Of a stretch of 64,000 nucleotides of DNA, positions 27,060-35,614 are shown one piece after another. Position numbers and translations under genes: made by a program. This DNA is from Flavobacterium hercynium. Its GTDB lineage: Bacteria > Bacteroidota > Bacteroidia > Flavobacteriales > Flavobacteriaceae. The DNA is taken from NCBI RefSeq assembly GCF_002217285.1, contig NZ_MUGW01000017.1:236606-300605 (forward strand). Reading direction: 5' to 3'. The notes beneath the pieces were generated by a model. It was not told the DNA's origin. It searched no databases and saw only the letters and a list, made by a program, of their open reading frames with translations. Within the stretch, counting starts at the first letter, position 1; each line of letters opens with the position of its first letter.

Positions 27060-27590
27060 ATGACCGCAGACAAACTAACAACTTTCGATGTATTAATCGA
27101 AATACCAAGAGGAAGCAGAAATAAATACGAGTACGATTTCGAAATCAAAAGAATGCGTTTTGACAGAATGTTATTTTCTTCAATGATGTATCCTGCAGAT
27201 TACGGATTTATTCCTGAAACTTTAGCTCTTGATGGTGATCCTTTAGACGTTTTGGTTTTAGTAAATGAGCCAACTTTCCCTGGATGTGTTATGGAAGTAA
27301 AACCAATTGGTGTTTTCCATATGGCAGATGACAAAGGACCAGATGAAAAAATTATTTGTGTACCTGTTTCTGATCCAATCTGGAATTCTTTAACAGACCT
27401 TTCAGACATGAATCCTCACTTGGTAAAAGAAATCGAACATTTCTTCCAGGTTTATAAAGATCTTGAAAACAAAAAAGTTGATGTAGAAGGATGGGGAGAT
27501 GTAAACGAAGCTTTTGCAATTATTGCTGAGTGCACGAAGCGTTTTGATGATATCGAAAACAAACCAGCAGGATTATTTAGTATTAAATAA
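27060..27590 (+). CDS. ppa: Inorganic pyrophosphatase, family I
   Basis: This 176-residue soluble enzyme hydrolyses pyrophosphate with Mg2+. The family I signature is DGDPLDVLVLV (about residues 59-69). The metal and substrate residues around YPADYGFIPETLAL and GPDEKIICVPVSDP are in place, as is KDLENKKVDVEGWGD. The start MTADKLTTFDVLIEIP has its own strong promoter. A terminator separates it from the membrane pyrophosphatase gene that follows, so both enzymes of pyrophosphate use lie together but are transcribed separately. Confidence 0.96.
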   Translation: MTADKLTTFDVLIEIPRGSRNKYEYDFEIKRMRFDRMLFSSMMYPADYGFIPETLALDGDPLDVLVLVNEPTFPGCVMEVKPIGVFHMADDKGPDEKIICVPVSDPIWNSLTDLSDMNPHLVKEIEHFFQVYKDLENKKVDVEGWGDVNEAFAIIAECTKRFDDIENKPAGLFSIK

Positions 27591-27611
27591 TTTTTTGCCT
27601 TCATAATTTAT

Positions 27612-27649
27612 AAAAAAGCAATATTCCAACAGGAGTATTGCTTTTTTTT
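27612..27649 (+). terminator. Terminator after ppa
   Basis: AAGCAATATTCC pairs with GGAGTATTGCTT (one wobble) and is followed by a long T run. Confidence 0.85.
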
Positions 27650-27704
27650 GTTTAAATTCGTAAGACTTAGTTTATTGATTATTAACCAAAACCACTATAA
27701 TATT

Positions 27705-30158
27705 ATGAATGCATTTATGATTTACTTGCCAATTATTATGGCAATTGTTGGATTACTTTTCATGGGAATAAAAAGGACTTGGGTTTTAAAACAAGATGCA
27801 GGTGACGGCAAGATGAAAGAGATTTCAGATCACATCTACGAAGGGGCAATTGCCTTCTTAAAAGCCGAATACCGATTACTAACCTTCTTTGTAATTGGTG
27901 CAAGTTTAGTCTTAGCCGGAATTTCTTTTATAGTTCCTACCACACATATATTAATCGTAATTGCTTTTGTTTTTGGTGCCTTCTTTTCTGCTTTGGCGGG
28001 AAATATGGGAATGAAAATTGCCACCAAAACAAATGTTAGAACCACTCAGGCTGCCCGCACCAGTTTACCGCAGGCATTAAAGGTTTCTTTTGGAGGCGGA
28101 ACCGTAATGGGACTTGGAGTTGCAGGTTTAGCTGTTTTGGGATTGACAGGATTCTTTATTATTTTCTTTCACTTTTTTATGAATGGTGTTTGGGAAGGCG
28201 CAATTATAGATGGTGTTTCAAGAACTCCGTCAGAATTGATGACTATTGTTCTGGAGACCTTGGCAGGATTTTCTTTAGGAGCAGAATCAATCGCTTTGTT
28301 TGCCAGAGTTGGTGGCGGAATTTATACTAAAGCTGCTGATGTTGGAGCCGATTTAGTTGGTAAGGTTGAAGCAGGAATTCCTGAAGATGATCCTCGTAAT
28401 CCGGCCACAATTGCAGATAACGTAGGAGATAATGTCGGTGACGTTGCAGGAATGGGAGCCGATTTGTTTGGTTCGTATGTAGCAACCGTTTTAGCTGCTA
28501 TGGTTTTAGGAAACTATGTAATTAAAGACATGGGCGGAAACATTCAGGATGCTTTTGGCGGTATAGGTCCGATTTTATTACCAATGGCCATTGCAGGTTT
28601 CGGAATTTTGTTTTCAATTATTGGAACAATGCTTGTGAAAATTTCAGATGATAATGCCAAAGAAGCACAAGTACAAAAAGCACTAAATATAGGAAACTGG
28701 GTTTCGATTGTTTTAACGGCAATTGCCTGTTTCTTTTTAGTACAATATATGTTGCCGGAAACAATGCAAATGAGTTTTTTTGGTGAAGGAGCAAAAGCCA
28801 TTTCATCAATGCGTGTTTTCTATGCTACAATCGTTGGTTTAATTGTGGGTGGTGCTATTTCATCAGTTACAGAATATTATACAGGATTAGGTACAAAACC
28901 CGTTATGGCAATTGTACAAAAATCATCTACAGGAGCAGGGACAAATGTAATAGCAGGTTTAGCAACCGGAATGATTTCTACTTTTCCAACTGTACTTTTA
29001 TTTGCAGCTGCAATATGGATCTCGTATGCTTTAGCAGGATTTTATGGCGTTGCCTTAGCAGCATCTGCAATGATGGCAACAACAGCAATGCAATTGGCAA
29101 TTGATGCTTTTGGACCTATCTCAGATAATGCAGGAGGAATTGCAGAAATGAGCGAATTACCAAAAGAAGTTCGTACCAGAACCGATATTCTGGATTCAGT
29201 AGGAAATACAACCGCAGCAACCGGAAAAGGATTTGCAATTGCTTCAGCAGCTTTAACGTCATTAGCTTTATTTGCGGCCTATGTAACTTTTACAGGAATA
29301 GACGGAATCAATATTTTTAAAGCACCTGTTTTAGCCATGTTATTTGTTGGTGGAATGATTCCGGTAGTATTTTCCGCTTTAGCGATGAATTCAGTAGGAA
29401 AAGCGGCGATGGATATGGTTTATGAGGTACGCCGTCAGTTTAAGGAAATTCCCGGTATTATGGAAGGAACCGGAAAACCGGAATATGGAAAATGTGTAGA
29501 AATTTCAACCAAAGCAGCGTTGCGTGAAATGATGTTGCCTGGAATTCTAACAATTGGTTTCCCTATTGCGATTGTTTTGTTAGGAAAACTGGTTTATGCA
29601 GACAACAATCAATTAATAGCTGAAATGCTTGGAGGTTATATGGCAGGAGTTACTGTTTCAGGAGTGCTTTGGGCTGTTTTTCAAAACAATGCCGGAGGTG
29701 CTTGGGATAATGCTAAAAAATCTTTTGAAGCTGGAGTTTTAATTAATGGAGAGATGACCTATAAAGGTTCAGATGCGCATAAAGCCGCTGTAACCGGAGA
29801 TACCGTTGGAGATCCGTTTAAAGATACATCAGGACCATCTATGAATATTCTAATCAAATTAACATGTTTAATAGGGTTAGTCATCGCGCCTATTTTGGGT
29901 GATGGACATTCTTCTACCATAATAGCGAAAAAAAGTGCTTGTTGTGTAAAAATGAATGCACATGCTGACGGTCTTCATGAAAAAACAGATTGCTTTGATA
30001 CCAGCAAATACGATAAAAAGCGTGTTGAGGTTAATTTAACAACCACTAACGGTGTAACAGTCGGAACCGTAACCAAAACAGAAAATGGAAAAACAACCAC
30101 AGAAGTTTTTGAAGGAACGGAAGAAGATGTAAAAGCAAAAATTGAATCAACAAAGTGA
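27705..30158 (+). CDS. hppA: Membrane-bound ion-translocating pyrophosphatase
   Basis: This 817-residue integral membrane enzyme couples PPi hydrolysis to H+ or Na+ pumping. It has about 16 membrane helices. The PPi/Mg motifs are [20 protein letters not shown], then [20 protein letters not shown], and near the C-terminus [14 protein letters not shown]. The helix with [10 protein letters not shown] carries Ala where the K+-independent class has Lys, so it should be a K+-dependent enzyme; whether it pumps Na+ or H+ is not decided. After the last helix there is an unusual tail of about 80 residues (from [13 protein letters not shown] to AKIESTK), rich in Cys, Thr and charged residues. The frame is open to 27648, but the ATG at 27705 begins the first helix. 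Confidence 0.95.
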   Translation: MNAFMIYLPIIMAIVGLLFMGIKRTWVLKQDAGDGKMKEISDHIYEGAIAFLKAEYRLLTFFVIGASLVLAGISFIVPTTHILIVIAFVFGAFFSALAGNMGMKIATKTNVRTTQAARTSLPQALKVSFGGGTVMGLGVAGLAVLGLTGFFIIFFHFFMNGVWEGAIIDGVSRTPSELMTIVLETLAGFSLGAESIALFARVGGGIYTKAADVGADLVGKVEAGIPEDDPRNPATIADNVGDNVGDVAGMGADLFGSYVATVLAAMVLGNYVIKDMGGNIQDAFGGIGPILLPMAIAGFGILFSIIGTMLVKISDDNAKEAQVQKALNIGNWVSIVLTAIACFFLVQYMLPETMQMSFFGEGAKAISSMRVFYATIVGLIVGGAISSVTEYYTGLGTKPVMAIVQKSSTGAGTNVIAGLATGMISTFPTVLLFAAAIWISYALAGFYGVALAASAMMATTAMQLAIDAFGPISDNAGGIAEMSELPKEVRTRTDILDSVGNTTAATGKGFAIASAALTSLALFAAYVTFTGIDGINIFKAPVLAMLFVGGMIPVVFSALAMNSVGKAAMDMVYEVRRQFKEIPGIMEGTGKPEYGKCVEISTKAALREMMLPGILTIGFPIAIVLLGKLVYADNNQLIAEMLGGYMAGVTVSGVLWAVFQNNAGGAWDNAKKSFEAGVLINGEMTYKGSDAHKAAVTGDTVGDPFKDTSGPSMNILIKLTCLIGLVIAPILGDGHSSTIIAKKSACCVKMNAHADGLHEKTDCFDTSKYDKKRVEVNLTTTNGVTVGTVTKTENGKTTTEVFEGTEEDVKAKIESTK

Positions 30159-30181
30159 TAAGCACTTGATAACGACAAACA

Positions 30182-30213
30182 AAAATGCCTCTAGAAATAG
30201 AGGCATTTTTTAT
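30182..30213. terminator. Two-way terminator between hppA and the kinase gene
   Basis: AAAAATGCCTCTA pairs with TAGAGGCATTTTT around GAAA, with T on the plus side and A on the other, between convergent genes. Confidence 0.9.
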
Positions 30214-30230
30214 TTCGAATAAATTGATGT

Positions 30231-30845
30231 CTAGAATAAACCGTTAAGTTCAGCATCAATTCTATTAATGATGTTACCTAAATCTTCCGGATTGTCAACA
30301 AAGTTTATATTGTCAACATCAATGATTAAAAGTTTTCCTTTTGTATACGTTTGTATCCAGGCTTCGTATCTTTCGTTCAGACGGCTTAAATAATCAATAG
30401 AAATAGAGTTTTCGTATTCACGTCCGCGTTTATGAATTTGTCCCACTAAATTAGGAATAGAACTTCTTAAGTAAATTAATAAATCCGGAGCCTTTACCAT
30501 TGTTTCCATTAGTTCAAACAAAGAAGTATAATTCTCAAAATCACGGCTGGTCATTAATCCCATCGAATACAAGTTGGGTGCAAAAATATGCGCATCCTCA
30601 TAAATGGTTCTGTCCTGAACAATCTTTTTACCACTTTCACGAATTTGCAATACCTGACGAAAACGACTGTTTAAGAAATAAATCTGTAAGTTAAATGACC
30701 AACGCTCCATTTGGTGGTAAAAGTCATCTAAATAAGGATTATCAACTACATCTTCAAAATGAGGCTCCCATTTAAAATGTTTCGCTAATAATTTGGTCAG
30801 CGTAGTTTTTCCAGCGCCTATATTTCCTGCTATTGCTATGTGCAT
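30231..30845 (-). CDS. Deoxynucleoside kinase
   Basis: This 204-residue kinase of the dNK/dGK family phosphorylates deoxynucleosides for salvage. It shows the P-loop GNIGAGKTTLTKLL (residues 7-20), a DRTIYEDAHIFA segment that corresponds to the substrate-binding DRS motif, and the lid-region RGREYENSISIDYLSRLNER. Which base it prefers cannot be read reliably. Its start codon shares a base with the stop of the upstream gene (TAATG), so the two are translationally coupled. Confidence 0.9.
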   Translation of the reverse strand: MHIAIAGNIGAGKTTLTKLLAKHFKWEPHFEDVVDNPYLDDFYHQMERWSFNLQIYFLNSRFRQVLQIRESGKKIVQDRTIYEDAHIFAPNLYSMGLMTSRDFENYTSLFELMETMVKAPDLLIYLRSSIPNLVGQIHKRGREYENSISIDYLSRLNERYEAWIQTYTKGKLLIIDVDNINFVDNPEDLGNIINRIDAELNGLF

Positions 30846-31657
30846 TACGGTGTTACGATTTTATAAATTGAAATTTCTCTAGATGTAAAAATAGATAAAA
30901 TTTGGTCTTTGTAACAGAATTTATCAAAGGTTTTTTCTAAAATTTCAATTTCAGAAATTACGTTCAAATTTGGCTCCTTCATAACGTTGTAATACAGTAA
31001 ATTATTTTTGCTGAAAATATATTGCTGCTGATTTATAATTTCAATAGCATCAAAATCCGGCATTTTTCCCAATGAAGTTGTTTTTCCAAAAATATCGCAA
31101 GAGAAGCGGTTGTTGTTTTTATCAATCCAAAAAAAGGTATTAAAATCAGTTTGATAATATTGTATGTTTTCTGTTAAAGGAGTAGAAACCGTTTTATATT
31201 CATTTTTCAAATAATCAAAAAGTCCTATTTGCTGGTTCAGCGCATTGTAAACCCAAAGCTGATTCTGAGTAGACATTCCAATGGCAGAAACAACAATTGG
31301 AATAGTATTTTGGGAAAAATTAATCTCCGTAATCTTATTAAGCTGGTTGTCCAGTAAAACAACACTATTGAAATCTTCATAAAACAAAACGATTTTAAGA
31401 GGATTTAGAATATCTACTTTTGTAATGTTCCCCAATGAAACATTTTTGTATTCAAAAGTTTCTTTTCCCTTGATTTTACTAAAAACATTGTTTTTTATTT
31501 GATAATAATAGCCAAAAGAATCATATCCCAAAAAGTTATCAGCATTGATTTTAAGATGCGAAATAGGGGTTGGAGTTATTTTTGTTTGCGCAAAAGCCGC
31601 TGATAAAGAGCAAGATATAAAAAATGAAAATAAAATTTTTCGCAGCGTTTTGCTCAT
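30845..31657 (-). CDS. Predicted secreted protein, possibly a beta-propeller
   Basis: This 270-residue product has a signal peptide (MSKTLRKILFSFFISCSLSA, then AFAQ). The rest has short beta-strand repeats with aromatic residues (IVLFYEDFNSVVLLDNQLNK, then NQLWVYNALNQQIGLFDYL, and NTFFWIDKNNNRFSCDIFG), each resembling one propeller blade. I recognise no specific family. It is the first gene of a unit with the deoxynucleoside kinase, an arrangement that may reflect transcription only and says little about its function. It probably acts in the periplasm. Confidence 0.75.
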   Translation of the reverse strand: MSKTLRKILFSFFISCSLSAAFAQTKITPTPISHLKINADNFLGYDSFGYYYQIKNNVFSKIKGKETFEYKNVSLGNITKVDILNPLKIVLFYEDFNSVVLLDNQLNKITEINFSQNTIPIVVSAIGMSTQNQLWVYNALNQQIGLFDYLKNEYKTVSTPLTENIQYYQTDFNTFFWIDKNNNRFSCDIFGKTTSLGKMPDFDAIEIINQQQYIFSKNNLLYYNVMKEPNLNVISEIEILEKTFDKFCYKDQILSIFTSREISIYKIVTP

Positions 31658-31891
31658 GAGATCAGGATTTATAAAAAAGCCAAATTACAAAAAAAAGGGC
31701 GTTAGAATACGCTAAAACAGATCTTTGTTGCGTTTTGATATAGCAATTTTAGCTAATCTCAACAGTCTTTTAAATAAGCACTTTAGTCTATCGCTATACA
31801 GTATTCATATATTTAATTTTTAGGATCATAAAATTAATAATACATTTGAATGTAAGTTTTATCGGATTTACTACATTCTAAAAATAAACCA

Positions 31892-32797
31892 ATGAAAAAG
31901 ATAGCATATTATTTATTCTTCCTGCTCGTTTTTAGTCAGATGCAGGCACAAAAAGATTTTCAGGGAATGGCTGTTTATGAGTCGAAAACGCAAGCTCCCA
32001 AAATTGATGGAATACGAAGTGGAAACAGAGATATTACGCCTGAGATGCAAAAAACCATAGAGGAACGTATGAAACAAATGCTGGAAAAAACGTTTGTTCT
32101 TAATTTTGATAAATCAGCTTCTATCTACAAAGAAGAAGAAAAACTCGAAGCGCCCGGTCAGCAAGGCGGTGGTATGCGAATGATGATGAACTCTATGATG
32201 GGCGGTGGCGGAACTTTTTATAAAGATGTAAAAAGTAAATCGTATACCGTAGATAAGGAATTTATGGGAAAAGAGTTTTTAGTTACTGATTCTTTACCTC
32301 AATTAAAATGGAAATTAGAAGCTGAAACCAAATTGATTGGCGGCTACACCTGCTACAAAGCAACTGCAGTAAAAGAAGCCAGTAAAACAGATTTTAGAAA
32401 TTTCAGACCTAAAAATCCAGATGATAAAAAGGCAGCAAAGAAAGCCGACGAAACGAAAAAAACATCGGCTGAAACCAAAACCAATTTCGAAGATAATTTT
32501 GAGATGCCAAAAGAAATAGCCATTACAGCTTGGTATACGCCGGATATTCCAGTAAGTCAGGGACCTGAAAATTATTGGGGATTACCTGGATTGATTTTAG
32601 AAATCAATGATGGAAAAACAGTTATTTTATGCTCTAAAGTTGTGTTGAATGCAAAAGACAAAGTAACCATAAAACCATCTACAAAAGGCAAAGTTGTTTC
32701 TCAAAAGGATTATGACGAAACGGTTATCAAAAAAATGGAAGAGTTTAGAGAAATGAATCGCGGTCGCGCCGGAGGACCGCCCATGATGGGAAGATAA
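31892..32797 (+). CDS. GLPGLI family secreted protein
   Basis: This 301-residue protein has a signal peptide (MKKIAYYLFFLLVFSQMQAQ). It contains the defining motif YWGLPGLILEINDGKT (about residues 230-245), preceded by ITAWYTPDIPVSQGP. A Met/Gly-rich loop (GGGMRMMMNSMMGGGG, about 90-105) and a Met-Gly C-terminus (AGGPPMMGR) are unusual and might bind a soft metal such as copper; this is inference. GLPGLI genes in Bacteroidota typically sit next to an outer-membrane beta-barrel with a carboxypeptidase-like domain, as here (39-nt gap). Their biochemical role is unknown. Confidence 0.88.
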   Translation: MKKIAYYLFFLLVFSQMQAQKDFQGMAVYESKTQAPKIDGIRSGNRDITPEMQKTIEERMKQMLEKTFVLNFDKSASIYKEEEKLEAPGQQGGGMRMMMNSMMGGGGTFYKDVKSKSYTVDKEFMGKEFLVTDSLPQLKWKLEAETKLIGGYTCYKATAVKEASKTDFRNFRPKNPDDKKAAKKADETKKTSAETKTNFEDNFEMPKEIAITAWYTPDIPVSQGPENYWGLPGLILEINDGKTVILCSKVVLNAKDKVTIKPSTKGKVVSQKDYDETVIKKMEEFREMNRGRAGGPPMMGR

Positions 32798-32836
32798 TTC
32801 TATACGCAATATTTACTTATTATAAATGCCTTCAAA

Positions 32837-35524
32837 ATGAACAAATTACTTTGGTTCCTTGCTTTTTTATTGACTTCTGTTTCCTATTCTCAAAGCATTC
32901 GTTTTGATGGATTTATTCAGGATGAACAAAAGAATGCTTTAGAAATGGCCAATATTATGGCAATCAATAATGCTACTAAAGCAATGGATTCATACGGAAT
33001 TACAAATGATAAAGGTAAGTTTCAGCTCACCTTAAAACCCAATGCTTCTTATGCAATTAAGGTGAGTTATCTGGGAATGAAATCTAAAGAAATTACACTT
33101 ACTACCAAAACAGAAAATATTAATCAGAACATCGTCATGGACGATGCCGGAATAGAACTCGAAGGTGTCGAAATTGTTCGTGAAATGCCCGTTTCTATAA
33201 AAGGCGATACGATTGTTTATAATGCCGATTCCTTTAAATCAGGAACAGAAAGAAAACTCGAAGATGTACTAAAAAAATTACCGGGAGTTGAGGTTAATGC
33301 TGATGGAGAAATTGAAGTAGAGGGCAAAAAAGTGAGTAAATTGATGGTAGAAGGAAAGGATTTCTTTGATGGAGATACCAAATTGGGTGTCAAAAATATT
33401 CCTGCTGATGCCATTGATAAAATTCAGGTTTTACGAAATTACAATGAGATTGGAGCTTTAAAAGGATTAGAAAACGATCAGGACAATCTTGCTATGAATA
33501 TTAAACTGAAAGAAGGGAAAAAGAACTTTTGGTTTGGTGATATGACAGCAGGAACAGGAGTAGGAGAGCTGGACAGCAGATACATCATTAACCCGAAACT
33601 GTTTTATTACAGTCCAAAATACAGCATAAATTTAATTACAAATTTTAATAACATAGGCGAATTACCGCTCACAGCTCAGGACTATTTTAAATTCACTGGT
33701 GGATTTAGAAATATGATGAAAAAGGGAGGAAGCAATTTTAATGTTTCATCGAATGATTTAGGAATTTCGATTTTAAGAAATAATCGTGCTAAGGAAATCG
33801 AAACGAAATTTGGAGCCACAAACTTTGCTTACTCTGTAAACAAAAAATGGAACATTAGCGGTTTCGGAATTCTTTCTTCTTCAAAAACTAATCTCGAGAC
33901 CAACTCACAAACGACGATTTTAGATTCTGGAGATCAGCAAAAAAGAGACGAGGTAACACATCAAAAAAATAATTTGGGGCTTTTTAAACTAAGTTCGAGC
34001 TACAAGCCCAATACAAAATTGCAGTTCGATTATGATGTTTTGACCAAATTATCAAAGCAGGATGAAGATACTGATTTGTTGCGGGAATCCGTAGTCAATA
34101 ATTTTTCGGTTACAGAAAACATTTTAACAACCAAAAAGCAAAATCCAACGTCTATCAATCAAAATTTGAGTTTGTATTACACACAAAGTGATAAAAACAT
34201 TTTTGCGTTCGAAATGCAGCATTTGTATCAGGATGAAAACCCGTTTTACAATGCCAATTTAAGATCACAGCCTTTTGATATGACAGGTTACATATCAGGG
34301 CAGAACAGAAATGATCTGAATCAGGATCGATTTGTAAAAACCAATAAGATAGATGCTAAATTAGATTATTACTATATGGTTACGCCAAAAAGTAATATCA
34401 ACATTACGTTGGGAAATACTTACTCACACCAAAATTTTGATTCGAACATTTTTCAGATCTTAGATAATGGAGATAAAAATGATTTGAATGGGAATGAGAA
34501 TAAGAACAATGTAAACTATAATTTTAATGATACCTTTTTAGGTCTTCATTATAAAATATTGACAGGAAAGTTTACACTGACACCAGGAGTTAGCCTGCAT
34601 TCGTATCAAATGGAAAACACGCAATTGGGAACAGGTTTTGCTCAAAACTTCATGAAATTCCTGCCCGATTTTTTTGCATTGTATCAAATAAAAAAAGCAG
34701 AAACGCTAACTTATAATTTTTCATTGTCCAATGATTTTACAGATATTAATCAATTGGCTTCGGGATATGTATTGTCAGATTACAGCAGTTTGTTTAGAGG
34801 AAATCGTTTTTTAGAAAATGCGACTTCACAAGTTCATACGCTGCGTTATTTCAAATATAATATGTTCAATTTTGAAAATATTTTTGCAAATGCAACCTAT
34901 ACCAAAAAGACGGATGCAATAAAAACACAGGCAGATTTTACAGGAATTAATCAATCATCGACACCATACAATTCTAATTTGGCTGATGAAACCTTTACAG
35001 GAATTGGAAATTATGGAAGATCGTTTTTGAGAAATTATAAAGCCTCTGTAAATGCAGTTTTGAACTGGTCAAAATTCAACAACATTCAGAATAACGTTTT
35101 GGCAACAACAGAAAGTTTTAGTCAAAGTTATACCGTAAAAGCTTCAACAAACTATAAAAACTTACCGAATATCGAGTTTGGATATAACGCTTTAATAAAC
35201 AAATACAGCGGTTCGACATTCTACACAGACAAGCCTTTTGCGAGATTAGATTATTATTTTCTGAATAGTTTTTCGTTTGTTTCTGAATATGAGTTTTACC
35301 ATTATTACAACGGAAGCAAATCGGTGAATAACGAATATGATTTTTTAAGCGCCAGTTTAATTTATCAAAAGAAAGACAGTAAATGGGAATATAAACTTGC
35401 TGCAACGAATTTGTTGAATACAAAATTCCTAAACGATGACAGTTTTTCGCAGTTTTCTACCCGCGTATCTCAATATGCAGTACAGCCGCGCTACATCATT
35501 TTTTCAATGAAATATAATTTATAA
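32837..35524 (+). CDS. TonB-receptor-like outer-membrane protein with carboxypeptidase-like domain
   Basis: This 895-residue protein has a signal peptide (MNKLLWFLAFLLTSVSYSQS). A CarboxypepD_reg-like domain follows (about 22-110, FDGFIQDEQKNALEMANIMA). Next is a plug-like domain (about 120-215, DTIVYNADSFKSGTERKLED and then LKKLPGVEVNADGEIEVEGK), and then a long OMP_b-brl_3 barrel ending in QPRYIIFSMKYNL. This layout is that of the smaller TonB-dependent-receptor relatives without a SusD partner. It is the second gene of the GLPGLI pair, so both probably work on the same unknown substrate or metal. Confidence 0.85.
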   Translation: MNKLLWFLAFLLTSVSYSQSIRFDGFIQDEQKNALEMANIMAINNATKAMDSYGITNDKGKFQLTLKPNASYAIKVSYLGMKSKEITLTTKTENINQNIVMDDAGIELEGVEIVREMPVSIKGDTIVYNADSFKSGTERKLEDVLKKLPGVEVNADGEIEVEGKKVSKLMVEGKDFFDGDTKLGVKNIPADAIDKIQVLRNYNEIGALKGLENDQDNLAMNIKLKEGKKNFWFGDMTAGTGVGELDSRYIINPKLFYYSPKYSINLITNFNNIGELPLTAQDYFKFTGGFRNMMKKGGSNFNVSSNDLGISILRNNRAKEIETKFGATNFAYSVNKKWNISGFGILSSSKTNLETNSQTTILDSGDQQKRDEVTHQKNNLGLFKLSSSYKPNTKLQFDYDVLTKLSKQDEDTDLLRESVVNNFSVTENILTTKKQNPTSINQNLSLYYTQSDKNIFAFEMQHLYQDENPFYNANLRSQPFDMTGYISGQNRNDLNQDRFVKTNKIDAKLDYYYMVTPKSNINITLGNTYSHQNFDSNIFQILDNGDKNDLNGNENKNNVNYNFNDTFLGLHYKILTGKFTLTPGVSLHSYQMENTQLGTGFAQNFMKFLPDFFALYQIKKAETLTYNFSLSNDFTDINQLASGYVLSDYSSLFRGNRFLENATSQVHTLRYFKYNMFNFENIFANATYTKKTDAIKTQADFTGINQSSTPYNSNLADETFTGIGNYGRSFLRNYKASVNAVLNWSKFNNIQNNVLATTESFSQSYTVKASTNYKNLPNIEFGYNALINKYSGSTFYTDKPFARLDYYFLNSFSFVSEYEFYHYYNGSKSVNNEYDFLSASLIYQKKDSKWEYKLAATNLLNTKFLNDDSFSQFSTRVSQYAVQPRYIIFSMKYNL

Positions 35525-35554
35525 AGAAAATTCAGCTTTTAAAATTTTTAGCAT

Positions 35555-35584
35555 CTTGTTTTCATTAAGAAACAAATATCTTTG
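35555..35584 (+). promoter_or_regulatory. Promoter of the 742-residue periplasmic protein gene
   Basis: CTTG (35555-35558), 18 nt, then TATCTTTG (35577-35584), an exact -7 box. It starts a separate transcript 31 nt before the ATG at 35615. Confidence 0.6.
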
Positions 35585-35614
35585 TTATTGATATTAATAG
35601 CCAAAACTTATTTT

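Noticed and set aside
26906-27124. A 72-codon frame from a TTG before ppa
   Set aside because: It contains the ppa promoter boxes and overlaps the ppa start in another frame; no domain and an unlikely start.
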